A stretch of DNA of 64,000 nucleotides from Ochromonas danica (GCA_015146655.1 VKHL01000092.1:1-64000); one strand, 5' to 3'. Counted from the stretch's first letter, positions 41,008 to 51,341 are shown. The notes: generated by a model not told the origin, from the letters alone. Numbers and translations are program-made.

Positions 41008-42003
41008 CTAAGGTTTAGAAGCCATGATCTCCAGTTGCTTGAACACCTTCTCATCCACTTTTACACTTCCTGCAGCTAGCTGCTCAGCTTCGAGGCGATC
41101 ACCTCTCTCACCGGGCATTAACATTTCCGTGTTTTTGTCAACAGTTTTAGCATTTTTCACTCGTTCGCACATTTCTTCTGCACGCTTGATAAATCCTGGT
41201 CCATCGCCTAGAATATTGGCATCAATAGCTACAATTAAACTACCCCAGTTCTTGGCTTCACCCTTATTGTGCATGGCTGCACCAGGTAAGGCACCTGCTA
41301 ACAACTCTACCATAAGAGCAAGATGTGATCCTTTCAATCCACGATCAAAGACTTGTAAAGCTCCTTCTAAAGCTTCTTTAGGATCTAATGTCGGACGTCC
41401 TTCTTTATTGAAGGCTGTATTAGGAGGGAGGGTACCATTTGGAAGGGTAGCTCTTCGATGAACTTCATAATAGGCCATCACAGAGGTGGCCATGTCTAGA
41501 ATAGGACGATTAGGACCTTGTATAGGAATACCAATGGAAAGGGGATTTGTTCCATAGATTGCTTCATATGACCCATAAGGTGCCACCATCTCATTACATT
41601 GAGAGAAGAGTAGACCAATGAGGTTCTGGTCAGTCACTCGACGTGTCCACATACCCAAGGCTCCTGTCGTTGAAGCATAATTAGAACATCCTACGACAGC
41701 AATCCCTGTAGCCTTTGCCTTAGTAATGGCAATATCAACCGCTTTGGATACAACCACCATACCAATACGTTGTCCACCATCTAATTGAGCACTTACAGGA
41801 CTTTCAAAGATTGTTCTTACTTCACCTTGATGAGGTGAAGGTGTTAATGCTCCACTAACAATTTTGATGATACCTTGACTATTACCACGTAGTTCTGCAT
41901 ATTCCATGGCTTGACCAATGATGACAGCATCATTAGGAGAGTGACCAAGACTACGCAATGCCTGTAGCGTCACTGAGCGGAAGAGTGTTAGAGGTATCTT
42001 CAT
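41008..42003 (-). CDS. Malate/L-lactate dehydrogenase family (LDH2/MDG2) oxidoreductase
   Basis: Single-exon 331-aa enzyme, normal length for this NAD(P)H-dependent family, which is unrelated to classical LDH/MDH and includes ureidoglycolate, delta-piperideine-2-carboxylate and sulfolactate dehydrogenases. Visible features: the helical N-terminal lobe with 'GHSPNDAVIIGQAMEYAELRG', the central nucleotide-binding segment (GIAVVGCSNYASTTGALGMW), and the family block 'YGTNPLSIGIPIQ' followed by 'PILDMATSVMAYYEV'. The usual catalytic His in the 'SNH' position appears as Asn-Tyr (CSNYAST), and the early 'RGxxxHG' segment reads RGNSQGI, without His. Both are departures from active bacterial members, so substrate and even activity are uncertain. 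No targeting signal; probably cytosolic. Confidence 0.85.
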   Translation of the reverse strand: MKIPLTLFRSVTLQALRSLGHSPNDAVIIGQAMEYAELRGNSQGIIKIVSGALTPSPHQGEVRTIFESPVSAQLDGGQRIGMVVVSKAVDIAITKAKATGIAVVGCSNYASTTGALGMWTRRVTDQNLIGLLFSQCNEMVAPYGSYEAIYGTNPLSIGIPIQGPNRPILDMATSVMAYYEVHRRATLPNGTLPPNTAFNKEGRPTLDPKEALEGALQVFDRGLKGSHLALMVELLAGALPGAAMHNKGEAKNWGSLIVAIDANILGDGPGFIKRAEEMCERVKNAKTVDKNTEMLMPGERGDRLEAEQLAAGSVKVDEKVFKQLEIMASKP

Positions 42004-42554
42004 GTTTTGCTGTATGATTGTAATGAAAGGATATCCTGAATGTACTGTAGTATCCTGGGAAAGAATACTGAAAGAACTGAAAAAGGAGATGGGAAAGATC
42101 CTCCACCAGTACTCAGATATCTTATTTTTGGAAATCTGGACTGATGAGTTAAGTTAAGAAGAACGACTACTATACATCACAGTGTCAGACAAAAAATGTA
42201 GCTTGTCTCATTGACTTGTGCTTCAGACCGAACTGTTGCCATCAAGAGGAAAGATACTAGACATTCATATCACAGCAAAATAAGAAAGACAAGAGATTGA
42301 TCAGCATTTCATTATCTGATTACTAATCCGACATTTGGAGTCCTTACTACCAACTACCAGGTACAATCATAATAAGAACGAGATCACGATTGAAGATATC
42401 TTTACTAACTGAGAAGGTTCTGCTGCATCCTTGAAATGGCAATAAGCGATGTCAAGGACCACAGACAGACCACCCACCTCCTCAGTATTTAATCAAACCA
42501 TTAACCATTTGCAATCATTGAATAGTTGTCAATTTCAGGAGATGAAGAACCCAC
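42004..42554 (-). other. Spacer upstream of the dehydrogenase
   Basis: 550 bp with the dehydrogenase promoter and the GH25 3' flank. It has GAGTTAAGTTAAG at 42147-42159, the reverse complement of the TTAACTTAA motif found near other starts. No coding frame. Confidence 0.45.
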
Positions 42555-43374
42555 TTAATAATAGTTCTTATCCACGGAAGTAGAGCAGATCGAGGTGGTG
42601 CCAGCATACTGCTTGATGGCAGGCTTGGTCCAACCACCGAAAGAGGCCCAGTCCGAGTAAGAAGGATTGTTGTCATAGTGAGCATACCAGATTGGCAAAG
42701 ATGAAAACTGATGAGAGTCACCAGTGATAGGCTTCCACTGGCTAGCGCTAGAGTAGATGCCAAGAGAGATACCTTGATTCTTGCCTTCATTCACCATGGA
42801 CTGAATGAAGTTCACGTTGTTAGAAGTGGAGGAAGACCAGTACTAAACACAAAACAAATAGGTCAGATATCACATGGTTAGGAGATAAACGTAGGTAGAC
42901 AGATCATACATCAGTGCCTTCCACATCAATCCAGAGCATGCCTACGGTAGCCCCCAGAGTAGAGTTAGCAGAAGCACCTACTCCCTCTTGAGAACCAAGG
43001 CGGAAGTTATGAGAGCGGAGATAGCTCACAGTGTCATCCATCTATATCAAATGAACAAGAGATTAAAAAACGTAATAAAATCAATAAAATAGATATAACG
43101 ATGATATTACCTGTTTGGCAGGGTTACCGCAGGAATAGCAAGGGAAGATATAGCCATCAACATGGGCCATACCACCATTCCAGGCATTGTTAATGGAGGA
43201 AGGACCATTAGGATCCACGCTACCGCTTGAGCGATAGACACGTACAATAGCAAAGCTATAGCCATTGCTCTTCAAACAGGAGAAGCTGGAAGTTGAAGTG
43301 GCTTGAGAAACATCAACACCATAAGTTGCCAACGTAACAGCAAGAGTAACGAACAACAGAGTAAGGAACAACAT
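42555..43374 (-). CDS. Secreted GH25-type lysozyme
   Basis: Three exons on the minus strand: 43374-43111, 43041-42910, 42842-42555 (227 aa), all phase 0 with GT-AG borders. The start at 43374 gives a signal peptide (MLFLTLLFVTLAVTLATYG); the frame further upstream lacks such a leader. The mature protein has the glycoside hydrolase 25 fold signature: the N-terminal YGVDVSQ with the first Asp, SFAIVRVYRS, and the catalytic WIDVEG strand (Asp-x-Glu). It resembles GH25 lysozymes of amoebae and other phagotrophs, which cut peptidoglycan between MurNAc and GlcNAc, probably in the phagolysosome or outside the cell. That suggests bacterivory in a cell that also has a plastid. Seven cysteines could form disulfides. 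Confidence 0.88.
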
Positions 43375-43837
43375 AATTTTTGTCTGGGATAGGGAACAAA
43401 TTCCTTTGGATCGGATTCGATTGTGATTGTGACTCTGCTGAGGTCTCGCGATCATCACCGCACAAGCAGGAGCGGGTAAAGTTGGGAAGTTCGACATTTC
43501 GCTATTTCGGTATTTTGGAGATCTACGAATATTCGAATATCCCAAACTGTGGGTGTGTGGGGAAGTGCTTTGGGCTGGCTGCTTGATGGCAAAGAAAGAG
43601 AATTGCTTGGTGGACTGTGCTGACTTGACTACTCATACTACTCTTCTCTGAGGAGCTGTGACAACGACCACTTTCATTAACAGAGTGAGTGAACAGTGCA
43701 ATAGGCCTTTTTCCTTCTCATTATTATTATTTTCTTGTCTTCTTCTTCTTGTCCTTCTTTTCACAAGATAGATATTATATTAAAAAAGCAACAACAACAA
43801 TAAAATCAAATTCTCTTTCCTTATTCCAGACTAATAA
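43375..43837 (+). other. Bidirectional promoter of GH25 and U2AF1
   Basis: 460 bp between divergent starts. A pyrimidine-rich tract with TTCTTCTTCTT lies 90 bp before the U2AF1 ATG. Read-through frames on the GH25 side (to 43545) look like 5' UTR. Confidence 0.45.
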
Positions 43838-44734
43838 ATGAGAGGAAGAGAAATTGGTGGACCACGTGGTGGTGCTGAGCATTTAGCTCGTATTCATGGT
43901 ACTGAAGAGGACAAGGTAAATTGTCCTTTTTATTTCAAAATTGGCGCTTGTCGTCATGGTGATAAATGCTCTAGACAACATCATCGACCTCCTTTCTCTG
44001 AGACTATTATTATTAAGCATATGTGGAATAATCCTATGTGTGCTGTAGTTGCTGCAGGAGGAAATGTGAACAATGTGGATCGAACCAAATTACAAGAAAA
44101 TTTAAATGAATTTTATGAAGAGATTTTTGAAGAATTTTCAAAATATGGGAAAGTGGAAGAAGTACAAGTCTGTGAAAATCTAGGTGATCATATGGTAGGG
44201 AATGTCTATGTGAAGTTTAATGATGAAGAAGAAGCAGAACGTGCTAAATCAGATTTACATGGAAGATATTATGCTGGTCGAGCATTACATGTAGAATATT
44301 CTCCTGTGACAGATTTTAAAGAAGCACGTTGTCGTCAATTTGATGAAGGAACTTGTAATCGTGGTCCATATTGCAACTTCATGCATGTGTGCGAACCATC
44401 ACGTGATTTAAGGAAGTATTTGGAACAGAATTTTGGATTTAAAGGAGGTCGTATGAAAGGTACGGGTGGGATGGATACCTTACGAGGTGGTGGTGCTGGT
44501 GGAGGAGGAGGTGGACGAGATCGTGACGGGGATCGTGGACGTGATCGACGTGGAGGAAGCCGAGATCGTCGTCGTGAACGTTCTCGGTCTCGTGATCGTG
44601 ACCGAGACCGTGAAAGAGATAGAGACAGGGAGAGGGACAGAGACAGAGACAGGGATCGTCGTAGAGATGGTTCAAGAGATAGAGATAGTCGCAGATCTCG
44701 TCGAGAGGATTATCCTGCTGATGGGCAGGCTTGA
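43838..44734 (+). CDS. U2AF1: U2 snRNP auxiliary factor small subunit
   Basis: Single-exon 298-aa protein. The family order is complete: AEHLARIHGTEEDKVNC, first CCCH zinc finger (CPFYFKIGACRHGDKCSRQH), a U2AF-homology-motif RRM (YEEIFEEFSKYGKVEEV ... GNVYVKF), second CCCH finger (CRQFDEGTCNRGPYCNFMH), and a Gly-rich then RD/RS-rich tail. U2AF1 recognises the 3' splice-site AG in the nucleus and dimerises with U2AF2. It carries ten extra residues (MRGREIGGPRG) before the usual Met-Ala-Glu start. The tail is mainly Arg-Asp with only some Arg-Ser, so it is less phosphorylatable than in animals. Its presence fits the AG-bordered introns of this window. Confidence 0.96.
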   Translation: MRGREIGGPRGGAEHLARIHGTEEDKVNCPFYFKIGACRHGDKCSRQHHRPPFSETIIIKHMWNNPMCAVVAAGGNVNNVDRTKLQENLNEFYEEIFEEFSKYGKVEEVQVCENLGDHMVGNVYVKFNDEEEAERAKSDLHGRYYAGRALHVEYSPVTDFKEARCRQFDEGTCNRGPYCNFMHVCEPSRDLRKYLEQNFGFKGGRMKGTGGMDTLRGGGAGGGGGGRDRDGDRGRDRRGGSRDRRRERSRSRDRDRDRERDRDRERDRDRDRDRRRDGSRDRDSRRSRREDYPADGQA

Positions 44735-45791
44735 TAATAATGAAGTTAATTATAATTATAATATGATGGCAATAATTAATGATCATGATGATGCTGTTGT
44801 TTTAAATGTTAGTCTACCTGATGTGTTCTCATCTATATCTTATCTCTGTCTTATTAGATGTCTGTTGTCTATCCATCATCACTACATATCACAATATACG
44901 ACACAGTACAATATATGATGAATGTCTACCACACTGCTGTTAGCTCCAAACCCCACACCGCAAATACACAAAGAGCTATCAATTTCCTGTGGCGTGCGTG
45001 CGCGCAATAGAACTGTGAGGTGCTCTGTTGCAAGCTCCTAAAGTCAATGCTTGCCATCAGAGTCCAAACCCTTGGCATGCCTTCAGCTACAGTATTATAA
45101 ACTCTTGACTTGATGTCACTTTATGGCAAAGAAGCTTGCCTAATCGGTTTAGGATGCTAACGAAAAAGTTACATTTACTAACATCAGATTTCTAGATGTA
45201 AAGTCAATGTGCTTACCGTGTGGCTGTGATGCGTCTAGAATGATGTCTCAAGCCATTAGTTAATACGTAGCTTTAACTGTCAAAAAGAGTTTTGGTCTTC
45301 TTGACAAGTCTGAGCTTTGAGATTAGCACAGTGGTCTAGATCTAACCTCACCACAACACGAAATGACTTCATTTACAACACGAAATCAATTTTCCACACA
45401 AGAATGATGATTAAGGTGGGAATAGAAACTGTTTTTCCTCCTTCACAACTCGTTTCTTCCTCTCCTCCACCGAGTTTGAACACCACCTTGACCTTGTTGT
45501 GAAAAAGAAAGACAAGAAGCTGAAGAAGACCATCACAGAACTGAAAGATATCTAATCTTCTTCACTCCCTCTCTCCACCTCTCGACCTCCCTGTAGTCAA
45601 GATCATAATCTAACTCTTCATCTATCATCTGCTAGTAGTTGATCTCAATTCACTCTCCAGTCCCTCCCTCGGAGTACCTTTGCTATCCCCACATAATAGA
45701 CTAGGACACTCTCTGTACTACTTCATCATAATATAATAAATACTCTCTTTCTAGTCTAGTTCATCTCAGTCTCTGGTCAGTAGTCAGTGAT
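44735..45791 (+). other. Long spacer, U2AF1 3' flank to thioesterase promoter
   Basis: 1.06 kb. I see no gene. One frame ending at 45555 has a Lys-rich end (KKKDKKLKKTITELKDI) but a stop lies about 45 codons upstream and there is no ATG in it. A TATA-like ATAATATAATAAATA occurs about 60 bp before the ATG at 45792. Confidence 0.45.
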
Positions 45792-46352
45792 ATGTTCTTC
45801 TTCATCCTTCGTATCATCAATCAAATTCTGGTTAATAAGATCGCTCCAAAAGGCATTGTCAAAGGCAAGAATGGTATCTTATCCTATACCGTTCCTTTCC
45901 GATGTTGGCCTATTGATCTTGATGCTTTCATGCATATGAACAATGCAAGCTATGTTCGAGTAGCAGAGTTGGGTAGATGGGCAGTCTTTACACGCTCCAA
46001 GACCTTGGACTACCTGAGTCAGAAGGGAATCCTCTTCCTTGTAGCTGAACAGAAAGCAACCTATCTTCGACCTATTCCACCTTTTACCAAGTACTATTTG
46101 AGTAACTCTGTCAGCTTTTCGGAAAATAAGTGGATGCATTTCCGTCATACTTTCATGTCTCATCCACCACTGGCTGCCTCGTCCTCCTCTGATAGTAGTG
46201 ATAACACAAATACTAAAGAGCCTGTTATCTATGCGGTAGTGGAATGCAAAGCAGTGTTGAAGTCAAAAACTGGAAAGACTATCAAAGCCGAGGAGATCAT
46301 GGCGGACAACGAATTCTATCGTGAAATGCATGTTAACAATGAGAAACTCTGA
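45792..46352 (+). CDS. Hotdog-fold acyl-CoA thioesterase (THEM6-like)
   Basis: Single-exon 186-aa protein. Residues 1-20 are hydrophobic and could be a membrane anchor, as in THEM6. The 4HBT-type hotdog motif is clear: PIDLDAFMHMNNASYVRVAE, where the Asp and the HMNN segment begin the catalytic helix. Later strands (FLVAEQKATYLRPIPPF, then FSENKWMHFRHTF) follow the family order. A Ser/Asp/Asn-rich insertion at about 128-145 interrupts the sheet near a loop. Members hydrolyse acyl-CoA thioesters; chain-length preference cannot be read from sequence. Probably ER or other endomembrane, facing the cytosol. Confidence 0.82.
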   Translation: MFFFILRIINQILVNKIAPKGIVKGKNGILSYTVPFRCWPIDLDAFMHMNNASYVRVAELGRWAVFTRSKTLDYLSQKGILFLVAEQKATYLRPIPPFTKYYLSNSVSFSENKWMHFRHTFMSHPPLAASSSSDSSDNTNTKEPVIYAVVECKAVLKSKTGKTIKAEEIMADNEFYREMHVNNEKL

Positions 46353-46968
46353 ACAAGGCATGTACACGAGGAATTAGATTTTAGTATGAAAGAGTTATTG
46401 AGATGCTTGTCGTCTTGTGTAACTACTGTAAGATATGGCAGCACCTTCGCTCATCACACAGTGAATTCCAAAATATGATCTGAAAGTTCAAAGAGCTAAC
46501 TTTTGTTAAACACTACAACATGCCATGCCATAACGCACTCTTGGATATATTTAAGGGGTTGAGCAAGAAAGCTAATCGATGTTCTATACCTCCGTGACAG
46601 TTAAGGGGAGAAAGGTTGGAGTGCTTGAAACTCGTAGCTGACAAAACTAATGAATTAGAATTAAGGCATAGATAGTCACTAGAGGTACTCTCTACTGCTT
46701 AAACTGACAAGAGATATCTCCAACGATAAACTATCACCTTTGACAAGAGGGAAAGCTGCGGGAAGTGTAGATACGTAGCATGTGCACCATATTTACACCA
46801 TATGCTTGCTCCCAGATTTCAATGCCAAGAAGGAAAATACAAAGCCGTCTATGTACACAAAATTAACTACACACTATAACAATCTTAACAGATCTCTTGG
46901 CCAATGATCATTTTGCTTGTTCATGCCATATATATACATATAGTACGGCCAAACACCAGATTCACTAC
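46353..46968 (+). other. Spacer between convergent genes
   Basis: 615 bp between the thioesterase (+) and carrier (-) 3' ends. No frame, RNA gene or repeat seen. Confidence 0.45.
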
Positions 46969-47955
46969 CTAAGCTGTGCTGGTTGAAGAGGTTACCTTAA
47001 TTAGCTCATAGGAAGTAGCAAAGAAGGTTGATCCTAAAGCAGTCTGATAGAGAGAAGCAGGTAGGCCTCGATATAAGGCACGGAATCCATTCTTACGTAT
47101 CACAGAGACGAACTCTTTAGAGAAACTTGGTAAAGGTGATGTCTGACTCTTTGCTGCTGTCATCACTCTTGTTTTGATTGTATCAAACGGATGAGAGAAG
47201 AGAATAGCTGTAAAACCTGATAGAAAACCAGCTAAGGCATCTGTTGCTACAGGATAGTCATTACCTATCTTTGCCTTAGTTGCAACACGTCGACAAGAAG
47301 AATAAGTCCACCACCATATTGTACTACTTACAACAGCAACAAGATAAGATGAAGAAAATCCACGGAAAAATCCTTTTATGCCTTGTTCTTCATAGATATG
47401 ACGACTCATTGCCCAACTATTTAATCCATCACGTCCTTGTACAATCATTCTAGTAGAGATGACTTCAGCAGGTACATAAGGTATACGTGATAGAAAAGAA
47501 GCAATAATACTACTTGATAATGTTTGTATCATATCAATAACAACTATAGAAGTATTAGGAAAAAACGTTTTCAGATTTCGTTGTGTCAGTTCTCGACTAT
47601 GTTCCATAGCGGAATAGTATTCAACATCAGATGGAATACCCATCATAGCAATCGGAATCCATCCACGAAATAAACCTTTTAAACCAACTGTAGCCATTGA
47701 TTGACGCATTGCTTTAGTGACACTTTGATGTTGAATCTGTTGTGCTTCAGAGATAAGAGAAGAGGATGCTTGTTGTCGAATAGTAAGGACGGTAAGAGGA
47801 TGTGAGATAAAGGTAGTACTTAATGAGAAGGCTGTCAATAAAGCTGTGAAATATGACTTATCCATAGAACTATAATGTACCCAGGAGTCATCATGACCTT
47901 CTGAGTCATGACTATGAGCTGCTGCAAGGGCTGGTTGATGACTTGGGTCCATCAT
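46969..47955 (-). CDS. Mitochondrial carrier family protein (SLC25, SLC25A44-like)
   Basis: Single-exon 328-aa protein with three ~100-residue repeats, each beginning with a Px(D/E)xx(K/R)-type signature: PLTVLTIRQQ, PAEVISTRMIVQG and PFDTIKTRVM. The first is degenerate (no acidic residue), as in some atypical carriers. Six transmembrane helices are expected in the inner mitochondrial membrane. The block VPAEVISTRMIVQGRDG and the overall spacing recall SLC25A44 (branched-chain amino-acid carrier) and relatives, but I would not assign a substrate. The His-rich N-terminal 30 residues are an unusual hydrophilic extension. The start is the first of two adjacent Met. Confidence 0.88.
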   Translation of the reverse strand: MMDPSHQPALAAAHSHDSEGHDDSWVHYSSMDKSYFTALLTAFSLSTTFISHPLTVLTIRQQASSSLISEAQQIQHQSVTKAMRQSMATVGLKGLFRGWIPIAMMGIPSDVEYYSAMEHSRELTQRNLKTFFPNTSIVVIDMIQTLSSSIIASFLSRIPYVPAEVISTRMIVQGRDGLNSWAMSRHIYEEQGIKGFFRGFSSSYLVAVVSSTIWWWTYSSCRRVATKAKIGNDYPVATDALAGFLSGFTAILFSHPFDTIKTRVMTAAKSQTSPLPSFSKEFVSVIRKNGFRALYRGLPASLYQTALGSTFFATSYELIKVTSSTSTA

Positions 47956-49073
47956 CTTTTATATGATAACTATGACTTGCCTACACCAACTATCCAAGAA
48001 CTACTAGGAAAGGAAGATAGGACAATAGAATGTCAATGGAATAAGTAGAATCCCTCTAGGAGGGAAATAGAAAGAATGAAAGAATGAATGAAAGAAAGAA
48101 TGAAATGAATGGGTGCTGCAGCTGCTGAAGTTGTTCTGCTGCTGCAACTCTCAACTAATTCCACGCAACACCACAACACCACCAGAAAACACACCCTTGG
48201 TTTGGGTGTTGCATTATTGTGATGCGTGGGGTGCATATTGGATTTGGTCATTGAAAATGCTTGCAATCTCAGATGTACAGTACAGTACACGACAAAAGTA
48301 CTAGATCTTATCTAAACGTTAAAGATATAAGACATGCGCTTATCGAGGCAAGATGAGTTGAAAGAAGATCGTGTGTTTGTAGAACATTCTTTCTTTATAA
48401 CTTTTGTTTTTGCCGAACGAACATTCGCTTCTTAAAAAAAAACACTGAGTGCGGTGACTGAACGCATGACAACATGCCGCCAAGTCATGTCAAACGTATC
48501 TGTGCTGGTGCTGTGGTGATTCACAATCGAAATTTCCCACAAACCTGCCTGGATCTGTACTTGGGCGCAATGTAAACACTTTCATGATTCATTGCCCCGG
48601 CAAACAAACGTCATGCAATGAACCGCAGAATTGTTTGTGTTTCACCCGCGGCCAGTTCGCGGCAGGTTCTCTCCATCAGATTTCGCAATCACATTGTTCG
48701 CCATGAGCATATTTCAAACATTCCTGTTCATCATTGCATGTTCAAGACACAATATGCAAGGATGATCAGAAGTGTTTAAAATATGCTCACGCCGAACAAT
48801 GTTTAACAGTTGTTTAGTCTGTGTGGTCTGGTGAGTTGTTTAATGGGGTCTCTTGACTGTTATGTTATCCATAACTCTATTTGAGTAAGACATTCATTCT
48901 GATGCTATAGAAACTTTTGAATAACTTGTGTTGATTAATTACTCTTAAAGAATTAGATGACACACGCTTCAGATTACTAAGATGTTAAGATACTGCGAAG
49001 ATAAGATATTGTCTGTCAAAGTATCGCATTAACTGACTCGTGGAAATGGCGATGAATAATCATTCTTTATTGT
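47956..49073 (+). other. Long spacer containing a hairpin
   Basis: 1.1 kb between the carrier start and the acetyltransferase 3' end. No convincing coding frame. Its centre (about 48430-48680) has several CCGAAC/GAACG words and a higher GC than the flanks; a 112-bp imperfect inverted repeat lies at 48691-48802 (separate entry). Confidence 0.5.
48691..48802. repeat. Long imperfect inverted repeat (hairpin, 49-bp stem, 14-nt loop)
   Basis: Left arm 48691-48739 and right arm 48754-48802 are reverse complements at 42 of 49 positions with no gaps, around a 14-nt loop (48740-48753). Shared core words are ACATTGTTCG, TGAGCATATTT and TTGCAT. In a minus-strand transcript three of the seven mismatches become G-U pairs (one in the plus strand). 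Weak similarity continues a few bases outside. It could be a small-RNA precursor or a foldback transposon remnant (MITE); no target-site duplication was identified. Confidence 0.75.
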
Positions 49074-49948
49074 TTAGTTTGAAACTTGCCGAGGCTCTCG
49101 AATCATGAACCAATTCTTATAGGCATACTTCTCTTCACCATCTTTGGGATGAAAGACTTCCTCAAACACTAGCTTGAAGCCACTAGAATGGTACACACAC
49201 ACATACATATATACGTACATATATACGTACATACACACACACACACACACACACATACACACACACACACACACACACAGGGAAAAATACACAATCATAT
49301 TCATATACAACACCGACACCATTGAGTGGAGGAAAGACACATGAAGTGGTAAGATCAGAACACTTACAGTCGAGAATAGAAAGTGACATTTCGTTCTTCT
49401 TGTGTACCCAAGACAACAGGTAAACCTTGTCGATCAGCTTCTTTCAAAGCTTCACCCAACAGCTTACTACCTAGTCCTTTCCCTTGCATAGCAGGATTGA
49501 CAATCATTCGTTGTAACTGTAAATGAGATCTACCTTGCATAATCTTAGCAAAAAGATCATCATGATGATCTGCTCCATAGAGTAGACGCATGAACGTTGT
49601 CCAACCATAAATGAAAAACAAAGTGAGTAACCCGTGTACAATCTTATCCCATAGAGAGAATTCTAGATTAGCAGGTACTAGCATAAAGCTACACACTAGC
49701 TCCTGACGGGAATCATCAGTGTAGTAACAATGGATTGAGTTGGTAGCTTTGCTCTGTACCATAGAGAGATTTCTCTGGAAGAGTTCTTGTAGATGATACT
49801 GCTTCTCTTCCTCTGATCCTCGAAAGATCTCAACATAGGAAGGAGTGTTAAGAAAGGCTTTGGCAATTACTTTGCTTACTTCATTTAATTCATTCTCTCC
49901 TAATGGAGTAGGAGAACGATAGAAAGAAGTGGTAGTAGTACTTGTCAT
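49074..49948 (-). CDS. GNAT-family N-acetyltransferase
   Basis: Two exons on the minus strand: 49948-49368 and 49182-49074 (229 aa), joined in phase 2 so that the GNAT motif FYSRLGFK is formed across the junction; this supports the splice model. The acetyl-CoA pyrophosphate loop (Q/RxxGxG/A) is visible as MQGKGLGSKLL, preceded by the LQRMIVNPA strand. The middle of the protein has an unusually hydrophobic segment (IVHGLLTLFFIYGWTTFM) that may be a membrane-associated insertion. GNAT enzymes acetylate amines using acetyl-CoA; the acceptor cannot be predicted. The intron of 185 nt is largely a CA microsatellite. Confidence 0.85.
49191..49279 (+). repeat. CA/TG microsatellite in the GNAT intron
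   Basis: Runs of (CA)n interrupted by TATACGTACATATATACGTA units; read on the transcribed strand as (TG)n leading to the CTAG acceptor. Confidence 0.88.
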
Positions 49949-50272
49949 TTTAGTGAAGGTTTGTGTTGTTCAAAGAGGGGGTGGGGTGGGGAGGGATAGA
50001 AAGGATTTCAATTCTGTCACAGACAGTCTAGTCTACTATGGACGACGACTACGGTATTGTATCTACTTATCATATCTTGTCCAATAGGATGCTGGGAGGA
50101 GCTCCTGACCGCTAGATACTGTATGACAGATGACAGACCCAAGGTCTAGCTTTTTAGAGATTAACTTAACAAGTCTGTCAAGTTAATGGTCTCTCTGCTT
50201 GGCTTTGTTGTTGGCTTGGGTTTGTTGTTTGGCGCTGCAGGGCAAAGAAGAAGAAGAAGACGAAAAAGAAGG
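49949..50272 (+). other. Bidirectional promoter, GNAT and uS9m
   Basis: 320 bp. Contains TTAACTTAAC at 50161-50170. A frame from 50186 continues into uS9m but encodes a hydrophobic then poly-Arg leader and is more likely 5' UTR. Confidence 0.4.
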
Positions 50273-51113
50273 ATGATGATGAGCCTTTCGTCCCGAACTT
50301 TAGTCACTCCTTTCATTAGAAAGGTTAGGTTAAGTCCATTATCAACAGCTGCTGCTTCTTTTCAACAGAAGACAGTTCAGGTATAGAATAAATAAATAAA
50401 TACAATTAATTAGTATATAAACATCATCACTCACCGTTTTCCTTGTCATCGTCAATCTTCTTCTTCTCCTCTACCTCTCTCCTCTATTGATCCCGTAGAA
50501 TAATGCTACTGCCTTTGTGGTCAACGAAACAAGTGAATCAGCGGTAAATCCTCATATGGATGCACACGGCAGAGTATATGCTACGGGGAGAAGGAAAACT
50601 AGTGTGGCAAGAGTATGGATCAAAGAAGGCAGTGGACAGTTCTTGGTCAATGACAAGAACGTTGCAGAATACTTCCAACCTCTTCAACGATCAGATGTCT
50701 TAACACCTTTCCTTGTTTCAGAAACAGGAGGTCTATTTGATGTCTTTTCCACTGTCAAAGGTGGTGGCATGTCTGGTCAGTCGTCCATGACAGTCTATCT
50801 ACTCACTCTTCTTCTTCTAATTTGATGATGTTCTGTCTGTCTACTTGTTTGTTGGTCTGGTTAATTAGGTCAAGCAGGTGCGATAAGATTAGGACTGAGC
50901 AGAGCTTTACAAAAGTACAACGCAGCACTGCGTTCTCCTTTGAAGAAAGGTAATATCACTCTGTTGTGCTTTTTGTTATGATCTAGGACATGATTTTGAT
51001 GATCTTCTTGTTCTATGGTAGCTGGTTATCTAACAAGAGATGCCAGAAGAGTGGAGAGAAAGAAGCCTGGTCAGAAGAAGGCCCGTAAGCAATACCAGTG
51101 GGTCAAGCGTTAA
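50273..51113 (+). CDS. MRPS9: Mitochondrial ribosomal protein uS9 (S9)
   Basis: Four exons: 50273-50380, 50499-50775, 50869-50949, 51022-51113 (185 aa from the first of three consecutive ATGs). Joins are phase 0, 1, 1 with GT-AG borders. Residues 1-35 form a Ser/Arg-rich presequence (SLSSRTLVTPFIRKVRLSP) typical of mitochondrial import. The S9 domain follows: YATGRRKTSVARVWI, FDVFSTVKGGGMSGQAGAIR, LGLSRALQ, and the basic C-terminus KKARKQYQWVKR that reaches the decoding centre of the small subunit. Plastid S9 is normally plastid-encoded in this lineage, so a mitochondrial role is preferred. An in-frame ATG at 50186 would add a hydrophobic leader of 29 residues; I regard it as untranslated but cannot exclude it. 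Confidence 0.9.
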
Positions 51114-51341
51114 AACAACTAGACTATTGTTAGACTTGACTAATTCTCATTCCTTCTCTCTATTTCACTCACGCGCATACTTCATCATACCACTAAAGAT
51201 ACGTTTGATTTGCATCGGCAGTGCAAGTAATTAGGGCATCATTACATTACGGTTAGAAAGCTATGGATACATGGTCAGAAGGTTGCAGTCAGAAAGGAAT
51301 GCAGAAAGTGTAGTAGTACTACAGAAGATATCTTATGCACT

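Noticed and set aside
45317-45555. Frame at 45317-45502 and a Lys-rich tail ending at 45555
   Set aside because: No ATG for the second, no family features, and an upstream stop; most likely 5' flank of the thioesterase.
48033-48304. Overlapping frames upstream of the carrier gene
   Set aside because: Low-complexity readings of GAATGAAA repeats and GCTGCTG runs.
50186-50272. Extension of uS9m by 29 residues
   Set aside because: Encodes a hydrophobic then poly-Arg stretch unlike a mitochondrial presequence; the triple ATG at 50273 precedes a normal presequence.
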